Assembly: GCA_038373885.1 (NCBI GenBank)
Contig: JAWZYV010013138.1
Coordinates: forward strand, 124,001-188,000
Direction of reading: 5' to 3'
Source of the DNA: Cheiracanthium punctorium
Taxonomy: Eukaryota > Arthropoda > Arachnida > Araneae > Cheiracanthiidae
Length of the DNA stretch: 64,000 nt
The position numbers and the translations under genes were made by a program. A model generated the notes under the pieces. That model saw only the letters and a list, made by a program, of their open reading frames with translations. It was not told the origin of the DNA and did no database searches. Within the stretch, counting starts at the first letter, position 1. Every line of letters begins with the position of its first letter. Shown piece by piece: positions 11,356-23,431 of the stretch.

Positions 11356-12007
11356 TGCTCTACATCTATGAAAATATATATCTTAACATTTTGCGCCATT
11401 TTCGAAAAAGTTAAAAAACCACATCTTAGTCGCACTTTTCAACGCCGGGAGAAAATCTAGAACAGTCGCAGACTTCGTGCGATTACACTGTCATCTGTAA
11501 TCAATTACAAGAAATGATATGGATTACGATTACTGACAATTTCTAAAAATATTACGATTATTGAATGTCAATTTAGTAAAACTGCAGTAATCTTGACCTG
11601 AATGAAATCAAATATTAAAGAATTCCAGAATATTGCAATTTTATCATAGCATTTTTGTAAAATTTGTAAAATATTATTTTAGCAATCGATTACAGTCGAT
11701 TACAATCGGCACGACGAAGTCTGGACATAACTATTAAAACAATAAAACCTTTTCCAATAGTTTTTTCCGAATTTTGCTTTTTTTTTTTTCCCGCCGTATC
11801 AACTCGCATATAAGCCAGATTTTCAACTCTGCGTTGTTTTGCTGTCACAATACAAACCATTTAATTATCTAACCTTTCTATTCCGCACTCCATTTTGTTA
11901 AATTATTAGAATCGACCCTCGTTTTTACGAACCCGTAGGGAATACTCGGTATTTCGCAAAATCGCAAGCGTTCGTAGAAACGAACGTTGATTGTATTGAA
12001 TTCATCT

Positions 12008-12098
12008 TGAGTACCGAACGTCGGAATGCCTGTGTCATTTTATTTTTCTAACAGCGCAAACAATCAATCGTCCATCATTTTCTTTCCTTAATAACTAT
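12008..12098 (+). repeat. Direct dispersed repeat, copy 2
   Basis: Second copy of the repeat at 10583-10672. Confidence 0.6.
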
Positions 12099-12244
12099 TA
12101 AGTTCCTCTTTATCCTGACGACAGTCTATTCCTGCAATAGCACAAACCCTTTAACTATCCGCCATTCTTACCACCAAAAGTCAATTAGCACAAAGTCAGC
12201 AATAGCACAAGCCATTTGAATCGTCGGTCATACTCAGACACCAC

Positions 12245-12440
12245 AGCAAATTTGCATCAAACTTGCAGTAAGCTTGATTTATCAAGTCAATAAACTTGAA
12301 TTAAGCTTGAAATTTTTTAAGCTTGTAAGCTTAATGGAAGCTTGAATCAAGTGTTCTTGTTTACACTTGCCCAACTTGCATTTAAGATTGAAGTAAGCTT
12401 GCTATGTCAAGCTTGATTCAAGCTTGCTATGACAAACTTA
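12245..12440. repeat. AAGCTTG-rich short-motif array
   Basis: The heptamer AAGCTTG or its reverse CAAGCTT occurs about ten times in 200 bp in both orientations. A similar cluster lies at 19670-19760, on the far side of the hAT element at 14868-19424. Clustered short motifs of this kind resemble subterminal transposase-binding repeats, but I find no matching termini. Confidence 0.45.
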
Positions 12441-12539
12441 AAAAAAATTCTTAAAATTTTTTTTCCTAAATACATGCGGCGCCGGTCGGCGAATTCGCCC
12501 CACGCATTTTATTTTTCCACGCATTTTCCCCTCTATGCC

Positions 12540-12660
12540 GAAACCTCAAATTATTTTATTGTGTTTCCGTCTAGCGTCCGAGGCTGGGATCGATCTCGGG
12601 ACTTAAGGCGTGGGAAGCCAGCGTCCTAACTATCATGCCAATCCGACTTGCGGTGACATG
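12540..12660 (-). mobile_element. tRNA-related SINE fragment (second family)
   Basis: On the minus strand, TTGGCATGATAGTTAGGACG resembles a tRNA D-arm/A box and GAGATCGATCCCAGC a B box, at tRNA-like spacing and with CTTCCCAC between them where an anticodon loop would lie. The stems do not pair well, so I treat it as a SINE head or tRNA relic. Confidence 0.45.
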
Positions 12661-13159
12661 ACTAAAGTTTGAAGTGGCTGTTATGGTTGTTACGCCGTTT
12701 TTTTTTTGGTTTTTTTTGGTGAAATTGGTCATTATTGGCCGATGCCGATCTGCTTCTTTTATTTTTCCATGGGATGAATCAAAATTAAAATAGTGTTATT
12801 TGTGATTTATAGATTCTACTAAAAGGGAAATAATCATAATATAAACTTAAAAGCAGCACACGTTTTAAAACTTTCATAATCGCAACACTCATGTTGGGCA
12901 ATATTGGCCAAAATCGAGACAAACGACTGATTTTGAAATCAACTTTGTAGTATATTTGTATTTTATTTAGAAGAATTTCAATATTCGGAAATATAGAATC
13001 TTTCTTTTTAGCACTTGAGAGTGCTATTTCTTTCAATCACGGGTTTTTTGTCTACGCGAGCGCGTCGAGCCACTTTTCAATTTTTATTGATTTTAGGGAC
13101 TTGGGTAGTGTTTTCTTTACTTTTCAATCTATATTATTGCATTTTGTGTGGTTTTAGTT

Positions 13160-13900
13160 GTGCACCTCCCCTTTTGGTCTCAATCGAATGGATAGTTTAT
13201 GTACAGGACCGCCCAAAAGATTCGAAATACATTACGCTCTATGGGCCGAAATTCGTTAAACTCGCATATCTCAAAAACTATTAGGCGTAGAATGTCGAAA
13301 CTTTATATTTAGGATTGTTGTAACATCTAGTTGTGCACCTCCCCTTTCGGTTCCATTCGACTGGATAAATTTATCTATAGGACCGCCCAAAACATTCGAA
13401 ATACATTACGCTCTATGGGCCGAAATTCATCAAAGCGTTTTTTAGAGGTATTGGGCTATTTCAAACGACTCAGAAGTGATATATGCTGTTAAGAGTTACA
13501 AAATGAGTTTCTCCATTAAAAAAAGTGTCTTTATCATTTATAGTTCTTCTACAGGAACACTCAAAATCATCCAATACATTACGGTCAATGGCAATTTTAA
13601 GGGCATTTATCGATTTCAAGCACAATACCGTCCTACCATATAAGTTAGGTAATGGTCCGACCACGGTCACGTGCCTCCCTCAAGAATAACGCCAAAAGTC
13701 GCCAAGTTTGGCGACTTTTGTTGTACGTGTGTATGTATTTAACTCTCAAATCTCAAAAAATTTTAGTCGTAGAATGTTAAAATTCCATACATAAGATTGT
13801 TGTAACATGTAGTTGTGCATCTGGATTTTTGGTTCCAATCTTCCAGGAGAGTTTATTTACAGGACCACCGAAAAAAATTTCAATACTTTAATGTCTATGG
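13160..13900 (+). repeat. Imperfect tandem array, about 172-bp period
   Basis: TTGTGCACCTCCCCTTT occurs at about 13160 and 13332, with a relative at about 13812. Each is followed by a Gly/Trp-like phrase, GGACCGCCCAAAA, and CATTACGCTCTATGGGCC. Units diverge towards the right. No gene. Confidence 0.6.
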
Positions 13901-14110
13901 ACATCTTCAATATAATTTAACTGTAGACAGTCATTGTTTGGTCCATGCCCAAAATCTCGCCGTCTGTCGTCGACCTTGGTGAGTTTTTCCAAAATATCGC
14001 CAAATTTGGCGATAGTCAATCATTCTGTCCATGCCCAAAATATCGCCATTTGTCATCGTTCTGGGCGAGTTTTGGCGATATATTGCCAAATTTGGAGATA
14101 GTCTGACGGT
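13690..14110. repeat. Cluster of GCCAAATTTGGCGATA palindromes
   Basis: Short dyads such as GTCGCCAAGTTTGGCGAC (about 13698) and ATCGCCAAATTTGGCGAT (about 13994) recur at 14040-14100. Related dyads occur at 34020-34095. Confidence 0.5.
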
Positions 14111-14123
14111 GGCGTGGTTTCAG

Positions 14124-14225
14124 TTAGGTTGACAGACGCGCGATAAGACCCGCTTCACGTTTCGCCTGCCTATTATTTCCATAACCACTGTGCCATGTTG
14201 AAGCATACTTCACACTTGGAACCGA
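14124..14225 (-). mobile_element. Truncated SINE copy (same family as 3713-3945)
   Basis: The A box TGGCACAGTGG is intact on the minus strand (14185-14195), followed by TTATGG and GCGTCTGTCAACC as in the full copies. The B box is degraded and the body is missing. Confidence 0.6.
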
Positions 14226-14877
14226 CATATAAAATCTTGGTGGTTTCGTGTGTGTGAGAGAGTGTAAAAGCACATTCAAGTGCGTAAATAAAATCTGGAA
14301 GAATTTCAGATTTTTAATGAAATTTAATATTAATAATAACAATAAGTTACAAATAGCCACATTAGTACATATATTAGTAACCATCAGGCGCGTAGGTTTT
14401 TTTTTTTTAATTTACGCATGCCATTAGTATTTAGTGTAGTGATTTTCATTCATTGGTTTAGTTAAATTACCTCCCTAATTAGGGCGGTAAACTAGCCACC
14501 AAGGCGGCCAGTTTCACCGCCCTATACCCTACTGTTCTTTATGATTGGTGCAGTGTTGGCCAAATCATTGAACACATTTCAACGAAAAACAAGTTTCTTT
14601 GTTTTAACGGTATTTGTCATTCAATTTATTTAGGTTAGGGTTACTACAAATTTGGGGTGACATCATAAAAGCCAATGGTGTTCATTACAAAATGTACAAA
14701 AAAAATATTATTGGTGACATTTCCATTCATAAAATGATTATAAAAAGATTATTGAGTGATACGTTGTGGAACATGTTTTACAAATTCCTACAGAAATACA
14801 TCTTAATTTCAGCAACTGCAGACTTCCTAAATTAGTATTTAGTGTAGTGCTTGATTGGTTCCACTAACAGGGCTGGG

Positions 14878-15020
14878 GAGTAGCGCGCTAGTTGTAGCGA
14901 AACTACAGTAGCCGCTACTTTTTTTTGTAGTTTGTAGTGTAGCGCGCTACTTTTTTAAAAAAGTAGTGTAGCGTGTAGCGCGCTACAAAAAAACAGTAGT
15001 TTGTAGCGAATTTTGGAAGC
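14878..15020. repeat. GTAGCGCGCTAC subterminal repeat cluster, left end of hAT
   Basis: The motifs GTAGCG and CGCTAC occur about ten times within 140 bp, several joined as GTAGCGCGCTAC. The matching cluster at 19265-19412 has the same motifs plus GTAGTTGTAG and TAACTACATTT. In hAT elements such subterminal clusters are transposase-binding sites. Confidence 0.75.
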
Positions 15021-16727
15021 TACTTTTGCCGTGTCATCATTTCCGGCGATTGATCCCGTGGTGCAATTTCTCTCTCTTCTGACTCCAAGCATAACTGAAA
15101 CTGATGCTTGAAAGACACCCAATCTCTCCCCCGCCGCCCCCCCCCCTCATGCAGGGGACACACGCACACGCATAGTGCGCACACGAGGGGGGGGGAGGGG
15201 GTTTGCTTTGCCTGAAGCGGAAGCCTGACATTGTGCATCTTTTTTCTTTTTATCGTTCTCAGTATTATTTGTAGAATCACCAATCTGCCATAAAGAGGAC
15301 AAAAAAGGAAGGAAAGAGAGGTCCAAAGTTGAACAGAGGTTATTTTGATGGGGCCTCGAGAGTCTCATTATCACACGGGCGTGTGGGCCCGTGAGCCCCT
15401 GAAAAATAAAGGCCTCGCAAATCTCTCCATTTATTGTATATTAAATTTATATATGCTGCAATAATAATTTTTATTAAGCTAAATTTCCTTTATCTATATC
15501 ATAATTGGGTAACAATAAAAAGGCTTCGAGACTTATTTTCTGTTCTTCTTTCTAACACAATGATAATGGTTTCTAAGACTAGATCAATAAAATAGAAATT
15601 AAAGGCGTTATTGAAAATTTATGGCCATATGTACTTATCACAAAATATCCATTAGTTAGCATTTTTTTAAATATTATGATGAAGAAAAGAAAATTTTCTG
15701 GCAGGTGGAACTCAGCGCACACATACGCTAATAATACAAATGGATTAAAAAAATATTAATCAATTTTAAATGCATAGTCTTGTTCTAAATGAGTATAAAT
15801 ACATGGGTAATTTTTAATTTAATTTTAGAATTATTTTGAAATGTTTCATTTTTATGCTGGGAAAATAGAAGACAATCACAAATAAGTTAAAATGTCTGTT
15901 ATAGTATAGGGGCCCAAAACAACCTTTTTTTTTTGCCCCGGGGCCCCTTCTATGTCTGATCAGGGTCTGCATATTTTTGACTGCTATTGCGTGTTTGCAA
16001 CATAAATCAACATAAAAATGAGTATTTTTTGCTTTCGAAAAGGAATTTTACATATCTGTAAATTGTATGCTTTTGTAACATCATTAATTTTCTTTGATCT
16101 TTTTTTTTTATTGCACCCATAAATACAGTGTAGTGTCCACTTGCCAGGATGATTGCCAATCATTCAGTGTCCAGTATTCCGTGAACTTCCTTTTAGGCGA
16201 TATCCTTTCAAATCTGACATGATATATAGTCAGTCCTCGCAATTAGCGACCCCCCCCCCCAATCCTCTCACTCACCATCTACGGAAAACTACGAAGCGTG
16301 AGAAAAACTTACGGTTTTCTCACAGGAATTTTCTTGAAAGCATCGAGACCGCTTCTGGAAGAATCACCGACATTTTTAATTTTCTCTTTGCCTCCTCCTT
16401 ATGATCGATGCATTGAACAACAATTTTATTTATGCTTAGTTTTACTAAGTTTATTTATATTAAGGTTTGGTCATTTTTCGACGTTATAGTGCACTTTTTT
16501 GAGTTTGGGCACTCTTTATTATCCTTGTGTCCTGGTGGTGTGTTCAACTTCCACAAGAGTAATGACAGTTCTGCAGTATTGTAGCTTTTCAAACATTAAT
16601 TAATCACGTGATTATGTTCTACAACTAGGAATGTTTTTTGTCTCAAAGAAGTGTAAAAACTGATTAGTACATTTTTCGTGGAACCTGAAACTGAAAAAAA
16701 AGAAAGTAAATATCTAGAAATTGTACA

Positions 16728-16761
<34 letters not shown>

Positions 16762-17589
16762 ACGAGTTGATAACCTTATCTTTTTTGAGTATTTTGAAAA
16801 GGGACAAAAGATATAAGCATATGCATCCAAGATATTATTTCAGGGGCTAAAATATTGCTGACCTCGGTTACAGTGTTCTTCGTTTGTAGTGACAGTTTTC
16901 AGATCCGGTCCTAAGGTAGAGCGAACGGTGCGACCGCACCGGGCGCCATCTCTACCAAGGCTGTTCAGAATAATATAGCACAGTGGATGTCGGAAATGGT
17001 TTCATTTACCTGTTAATAATTGTTTAATAATAAATCTTTTAGTCAATGTACAGTAGTAATCAATCATGTTAATAGTGAATTTTAGTGAACTTTCTGTGAA
17101 AAAATAAATTATTAACAGGTACTCGAGGACGACTTATCAAACCCTACATTGTTACGTGATTCATAACCGTCTTATTTACCTTTACCACTCTTTAACTTTT
17201 TGCCAATGAGTTTCAGAGCACCATGCATATTTGACAGTCCGTATATTATTGAAGTTGAAAGCCTCATTTTAACCCCTGAAAGCTTTTATAGCTAAATGTG
17301 TGGCGTAGCTAGGTGCAAGAGCTGATCTAGGGTACGTGGAGCCTCCCTGCAAACGTAAAGAAGCCCCGTGTTATGCTCCAGATTAAGTTTTCCTTAGTTT
17401 TTTAGTTCGAATATGGCGCTCCGATGCCTTGCTTACCGTGTCGGGCCGTCCCTGGCTACGGGGGAGCAAGGAAGGTCAACTGTACCCGGGCGCAGCATCG
17501 GCCAAGGGGCGCTAAATGGTATATGAAAGCTACCTAGTTGCATTTTTAAAAAATAGGAGGGGGCGCAAAATCTTCAGTTGTCAGGTGGA

Positions 17590-18084
17590 AACGAGATTTA
17601 GTCATTTTCTGTGGGACAGAGAAACTGTTCTCTCAGCTTGTTTCCATCCCAGATTCAAACTATTCTGGATTGAGGAGGAGAGGAAGACCGAAGCCAAAAA
17701 AAATGGATGGAGGAATACCTCCAGAATATGTTTCCGACAACTTCAGATATCAGTATCGCGGATCATGACTGGATGATGAGGCCCATGGATGATGACTTTT
17801 CTGGTTTTTTTAATTTCTCTTTCGCATGCACTCGAAATAGTTACGAGGAAGAACTTACAAGGTTCTTGTCAGAGCCAATCAAACCCGTATCTTCGCTTTC
17901 GGCGTACACGTATATGAAAGAAGCCTTCAAAAAAAAAACTAACACTGGCGTGCCGTCCAGTGCATCTGTACAAAGATTGTTTTCGATTGCATCGGACGTA
18001 TTTTCTCCTCGACGATCATGTTTGGCGGATAACAATTTTGAGATCCAGCTCTTGTTAAAATTTAATAAACATGTTTTTGAATAA
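17590..18084 (+). pseudogene. hAT transposase C-terminal pseudogene
   Basis: The first part reads VLSACFHPRFKLFWI (about 17628-17673), the hAT block before the catalytic region end. After a frameshift near 17690-17710 the second frame gives TYMKEAF and then SASVQRLFSIASDVFSPRR and NFEIQLLLKFN, the classic hAT dimerisation region (Dimer_Tnp_hAT). The frame ends at 18084. It lies inside the element 14868-19424 in one orientation with its ends. The N-terminal two thirds are missing or too decayed to see, so the gene is dead. Confidence 0.8.
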
Positions 18085-18821
18085 ATTTATGTGGTTTTTA
18101 TTTTATACTAGAGGCATGGCAATCTTCCGTGAATATGTTGAAATTCTGCTTTCTTTCGTTAAAATTTTAAAGTGTCTATTATATTTAAATTATTAGGTTT
18201 TTTGTGTAATAATTTTCAGAATTTAATACGAAAATATGAGAATTTCTATTAATAATTAATAGTTTGTAAAATCCTTAGACTTATCTCTCTCTTAGCCTTA
18301 AAATAACAATATAATTCTATAAAATTCTTTTATACCTAACACAAAGAAAAAGTTGTGTTGATGATAATAACTTTTAAAATTTCTTTAACATATATAGAGG
18401 ATTTTTTTAATGCAATGTTTTAAATAGATATATCATGAATTTAATTAGTAATTGTTTTCATTATTTTATAATATGCATATCATATGTGATGTTTTCAATT
18501 AAAACAATTATACAATATTACATGGTTCACACGGGTCATTCGTCATAAATCACTAATTTGGTAAGTCATGAAAAAAGACCTTTATACTCATTAATTTTGA
18601 TTTGTGCTCAAGAAACTAGAATGTTTGTACAACATGAAAGGGGTCTCAAAACGGGCCTTTTTTTCCCGTTCAGACATCCATTTTATTATATTTTTAAAAA
18701 CTTTTTTAGTTCTCATGATTTTTCTCATGCTTTCAGAGCTCACTTTCCCAATTTATTTTTATCATAGAGGTATTAAAACTTAATTAGTTTCAGCAATACT
18801 TCAATAATTAGCAGTAGTTGT

Positions 18822-18990
18822 CAGTAGCGTATATATAGGCTAGGCTTCCATTTCGGGGGGAGGGGGACGATTCGGTATTTTAAACTTTATTGTTCTAAAG
18901 TTAAAAGAAATGTTTCAAAATAGCTCCTTTTTAATAATTGCTTTACATTTTCGGAGGGAGCCCGCCTCCCCCTGCTCAAATACTCGCCTG
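18822..18990. mobile_element. Short hAT-like MITE with G/C tracts, perfect 8-bp TSD
   Basis: The element starts CAGTAGCGTATA and ends TACTCGCCTG, flanked by the perfect direct repeat GTAGTTGT (18814-18821 and 18991-18998). A GGGGGGAGGGGG run lies near the left end and a C-rich run near the right. It sits inside the hAT at 14868-19424 and is therefore younger. Confidence 0.75.
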
Positions 18991-19432
18991 GTAGTTGTTT
19001 ATTAGAGCAATAGTTTTTTTCTAATTAAAGGCGAAAAGGTGCCCGGGGTCTTCCGTGCGTCCACCAAATCTGCGGCGCTCAACGCTACAAGGAAACCACC
19101 TTTCGTTCTTTGGACGCGAGAGACACCCGCTGAGGTCATTAATCACGCTGGACGCGAGTAGAAAACCAAGACTTTAGATATCGATAGTTTTCTCTAATTA
19201 GGATATAAATATCCTTAAATATGAATGTAATGCAAATTGAATCTGTTAGCAAAATTTGTCTCCTAAAAGTAGCGAAAAAGTAGCGAAGTAGCGACTACAT
19301 TTCAAAAGTAGTGTAGCTAACTACATTTGTCAAAAAGTAGTTGTAGTTGTAGTTAACTACATTTTTCGAAAAGTAGCGGTAGTTGTAGCGCGCTACAAAA
19401 AAAAAGTAGTTTTCCCCACCACTGTCCACTAA

Positions 19433-20458
19433 TAGGTACTTTTCTCTTTGAATAACACCAGTGTTGTGCCAAAGTTAGCATCTGATGTTTTTGTTTTTAT
19501 AGTATGGTTGCATTATTTTATTCTATGGTCAAGTACATTTATGACTGATGTTTAATTATTTGTTATGTGGATGTGGCTTTCCAAATCAAGTAGTAATCAA
19601 GTTGTATTCAAGGTTGACAGTTCAAATGACTTAAATTCGACGGGAAAATATTTGCTGTCTCATTTTTTTCTAATTTCCAAGCTTGCTGCAAGCTTAAAAT
19701 GAATTGAACTGTCAAGCTTGTATTAATACGTCAAATTCAAAGAAATCTCAAGCTTGATTTACGCTTATGTACTGTCTAGGTATTTACCCCAAACATAACT
19801 TCGCTGTCCAAGGTCTTTGCCGTTTCTCTAGCCACAACAGGACTTCATATTGTAAAAGTCTTAGGATTAAAAAAAAAAATATATGAGGAAATACTCATAT
19901 TTAAGACAAATTTTCGACTTTGGAGATTTTCATAAACCTATATAAATATTGTCTTTTTCTATTTTGATTATCATCTTGCAGAGTACTTTGTTACATTTCA
20001 TTTTTGAAACGTCACCTAATTTAGCGAATTTTGTCAAGTTTTTTGAACTATGATCCCATTATTTCATTACCTCTTCTCATTAGTCTTAATATTAGACCCT
20101 TAAATCTCAAGTGGTGTAACTCACATTTTCCTAGTTTTGAGATTTTAAGGTTTTATTAGGACTAGTGGTCGCCCAGTAGTCGAAATTCGACCGAAATATA
20201 TTAAACCTCTACAAAATCATGGCTTATACCTCTGTAATCATTGCTTCTAACGTTTTTTTAAAATTTTGTTCTATTGCGTCAGCTGAAAGCGTATATAAAT
20301 ACGTCATTATGCATTAATTTTCCACTTATTTGAAAAATGTGAACGCAAATGAGATGTAACTTGGCTAAACCATATTTAAAAAGTGACAATGAGTTTTTGG
20401 CATTTCTCTGTATATTTTACTTATTTTTTACTTATTTATTTATTTATTTTATTTGCTA
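19433..20458. other. Non-coding stretch with second AAGCTTG cluster
   Basis: AAGCTTG/CAAGCTT motifs cluster at 19670-19760. The rest is AT-rich with no gene seen. Confidence 0.4.
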
Positions 20459-21750
20459 CTAGCTGAAGTACCCGTCGTTGACAGGTTAGTACTGAATGCA
20501 AATTTCCAAAAAGTAAGAACTTTCGTCAGCATTGTAGGAGTACACAGAATGGATGTAGTGTGTTGCCAAAGTAAAGAAAGCGAAGTTATAATTTTTATGT
20601 ATTGTTAAAATATTACAGGTTAGAGAGTAACTAAGTAATATCATTTCATTCGCTTCAGTCGTAATTATGGGATGCGCGAACGAATATTTACGCATATTGA
20701 AATAATTTTCGCAAAATCTCAATATCTAATCAATATTTTTGAAAAATTGGAAGCCTAGAATTTAAGTTGAGTGACAACCTATCATGTAACCAAATTTCGT
20801 TTTATTCCCTGCAGTCTTTATTTCGTGATGCTGGAACAAAATTTCAGCATTTTAAAACGATTTTCACAAAATCTCAAAATGTAATCAAAATATTAAAAAA
20901 ATTCAACGCCTATAAATTAAGACTAGCAACTACCTATCGTATCACCAAATTTCGTATCATTCGTATTAGTCGTTATTACGTGATGCTTGAAATATATACG
21001 TATTTTGAGAGAATTTTCACAAAATCTCAAAACCTAATAAAAATGTTTAAAAAATTGAACACCTTTAGTTTATGTTGAGCAACCATCTATTATGTGACCA
21101 AATTTCATATCATTCGCTTTAGTCGTTATTACGTAATGCATGAACAAAAATTCACTCAGTTTTAAACGATTTTCGCAAAGTCTCGAAATTTGATCGATTT
21201 TTTTTTACTAGATGCTTATAGTTTAAGGTGACCACCTATCATTTCTCCAAATATCATTTTTTCACCTTTGCAGTTATTACGTGATGTGCGAATACAAATT
21301 TACGCTGTTTGAAACGATTTTCTCAAAATCTAATCAAGATATTTTTTTTTTTTAAATCGGCGCCTATGTTTTAAGTTGAGTGACCACCAATCATGATACC
21401 AAATTTCATTTCAATTGCTTCAGTAGTTTATACGTGATGCTCGAACACACATTTAAGCAGTTTGGATTTTGAGATTTTGAGAAAATCCTTTCAATCAAGT
21501 TTTTTTAAAAATTCGACGCCTATGTTTTAAGTTGAGTGACCATCTATTATGACACCTAATTTCATATCATTCACTTTAGTCCTTTTTACGTAATTCTTGA
21601 ACAAAAAAAGCGTCACGGACAGAATGACAGACAGACAAACTTTTTTTTGAGGGTCGCACCGGATTCCCAGGTGCTTGAAACAGATAGAAATCGTTAAATT
21701 TTTGAATTCCAAGAAATGTACAGACAAATGTCTAATTTTATTTATATAGA
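20459..21750 (-). mobile_element. Non-autonomous Helitron (minus strand)
   Basis: Read on the minus strand it starts TCTATATAAATAAAATTAG (at 21750) after an A. It ends with a degenerate hairpin (arms ACCTGTC and GACGGGT), then CTTCAG and CTAG before a T (20459). TC start, short hairpin and CTAG end between A and T are Helitron hallmarks. The interior is a tandem array (20740-21560) of about 150-bp units marked by TTAAGTTGAGTGACCACC and CACCAAATTTCATATCATTC. It encodes no protein. Its ends match the Helitron at 55340-57850. Confidence 0.75.
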
Positions 21751-22172
21751 TACTGGCCAGGTTTCGTCAAGGCTACACAGTTATTTCGTCTGTCTTTTTC
21801 AAAGTATATAAAATTTAAATAAAAAATTAATATAAAATCTCAAGTCATGGAATGATCTAACACCACTTTTCTCGGACGCACAATTGAAAAACTGATGCCT
21901 CAATAATTTTCAATTTTTTTCCTATTTTCAATTTAATTTTTTCCCTGAGACTTACTTATTGTCATAGCAAATGCAGGTATAATTGGAAATTGATTTCTTT
22001 TGAGAGATAAGTGAAAGATAAAATAGCTTCGGCATATGTTGTACGTGGGACATTCCGAATTATCCGTTTATTTGGAATTCCAATTTTCTTACGGTATACA
22101 ATTCCAGTTAAAACTTCACTATCAATAGCATTATGGTGTATAAACTTGATGCGCATTCTTGCTCCATTGATT

Positions 22173-22464
22173 GTTTGCCAGGAGAGGACAGCTCGCGTCA
22201 CTGAATGTGTCGCTTAGAGCTACATATACGTCCTTCCCGGAATTTCCCGCCACAATTTGGAACCTCATCAGAAGGTGGGGGGGACTTCTGAATATTGGCA
22301 CCCCTCGGAAACTGCTAGCGACCGCCGAGAGGACTTTCGGAACCACGGATTTAACGTGCACGTACACCGCATGTACACGGTGGTCTTTAGTGGTACGCCG
22401 GTATCGAACCCACAACCTTCCGGTTACGAGTCCAACGCCTTAACCACTGGGCTACCACGGCCCT
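22173..22464 (-). mobile_element. tRNA-derived SINE, 14-bp TSD
   Basis: On the minus strand the head reads GTAGCCCAGTGGTTAAGGCG (D-arm/A box) and GTGGGTTCGATACC (B box) with CTCGTAA at the anticodon-loop position. A body of about 220 bp follows. Perfect 14-bp direct repeats TTGCTCCATTGATT (22159-22172 and 22465-22478) are the TSD. The anticodon and T stems pair poorly, so it is a SINE and not a functional tRNA. It differs in sequence from the SINE family at 3713-3945. Confidence 0.85.
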
Positions 22465-22599
22465 TTGCTCCATTGATTAATGCTTCCTCTGTACGGAATG
22501 GGTTACTTGCACCGTGCGAAAGGAGAAAAGATCGAGTTGCACCGTTGATGAATTTAATCCACGGCCGCGAAATGGAAGGGAGGGGGACAATCATAGAGG

Positions 22600-22800
22600 A
22601 ACCCTGTGGTCTCGCAAAGGGCCTGTGATAGCATTTTTTGAAGAAGCCCTAAAGCAACGGCCGGACCCAGGTATGTTTTTTGGGGTCTTGCAAAGCGCCA
22701 GCAATAGCATATTTTCGAGGTGCCCCTTACAGCGATAGCCGGACCTAGTGATGTTATTTGGTTCTCGAAAAGACCAGCGGTAGCATATTTTCGAGGGGGA
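22600..22800 (+). repeat. Tandem repeat of about 90 bp
   Basis: The phrases CTCGCAAAG/CTTGCAAAG, ATAGCATATTTTCGAGG and GGCCGGACC/AGCCGGACC recur about three times. The long overlapping reading frames on both strands here are by-products of the GC-richer repeat. Confidence 0.6.
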
Positions 22801-22859
22801 GAAAATATAGATTCCGGTACATCTCGCCCCTCGATTTGATTCATAGCTGTTGGCGCGGG

Positions 22860-23430
22860 TGCAATTGATACTCGTCCCTTTGTATTACTTAAGTATCTGA
22901 TTAGTAAAACTATGCAACACTAACATATGTGGGGGCAAACTATGGCACTTTTCGATTCGCCGGCGTAAATCCCACATATTTTTGCTTAGCGACATTAAAA
23001 GACTACTTGTAAAACATCGTTATTCCCCAAGCAAAGCCAAAATGTTAATCAGTATACAAAATAGTACTTATATACAAATTACAACCTATAAAAGGGTACT
23101 TACGTATTATCCCGGCGGTCCGTCCAAGACGAGCGAATTTTTGACAAGATGAATGCTGGGCACGTGAAATTATTAATGGTTTTGAATACAATTGCCAACA
23201 GTTTGTTAACTCATTTGACGAAAAAATAGTTTGGCGGGAATGACCGTCAGGATAATATGTAAGTATCTGTAAAAGTATGAATATACTAAAAAGAAATTTG
23301 AATGTTGATTGGATTAACCGTTTGTTAAAAATTTGGAAATGGGAAAAACATATAGAATTAAATTAAAATTCCAAAATACAGAAATGCGGATGAAAGAACT
23401 CTGTATTGGAAATCATGCTCTGTGATTCTC
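22860..23430. other. Non-coding stretch, nothing recognised
   Basis: AT-rich sequence between the tandem repeat and the helicase fragment, with no ORF or repeat that I can name. Confidence 0.4.
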
Positions 23431-23431
23431 G

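Larger units (their letters stand above)
14868..19424 (+). mobile_element. hAT-superfamily DNA transposon, decayed, perfect 8-bp TSD
   Basis: The termini are CAGGGCTGGGGAGTAGCG on the left and, inverted, CAGTGGTGGGGAAAACTAC on the right. They are flanked by a perfect 8-bp TSD TCCACTAA (14860-14867 and 19425-19432). The CAG...TGG termini, 8-bp TSD and the hAT dimerisation segment at 17707-18084 agree. Both ends carry dense GTAGCGCGCTAC-type repeats (14878-15020 and 19265-19412). The interior holds a later MITE (18822-18990), C/G-rich low complexity at 15120-15200 and a T-tract at 16731-16762. The N-terminal transposase region (BED finger) is not recognisable. Confidence 0.88.

Noticed and set aside
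15020..15374. Overlapping minus-strand ORFs
   Set aside because: They arise from a CA/C-rich low-complexity patch inside the hAT element; no domain.
22380..22464. A possible functional tRNA gene (CGT at the anticodon position)
   Set aside because: The anticodon and T stems do not pair, and a SINE body plus a 14-bp TSD follow.
22131..22844. Several 90-120-residue ORFs on both strands
   Set aside because: They lie in a GC-richer SINE and a tandem repeat, with open frames on both strands, as expected for non-coding repeats.
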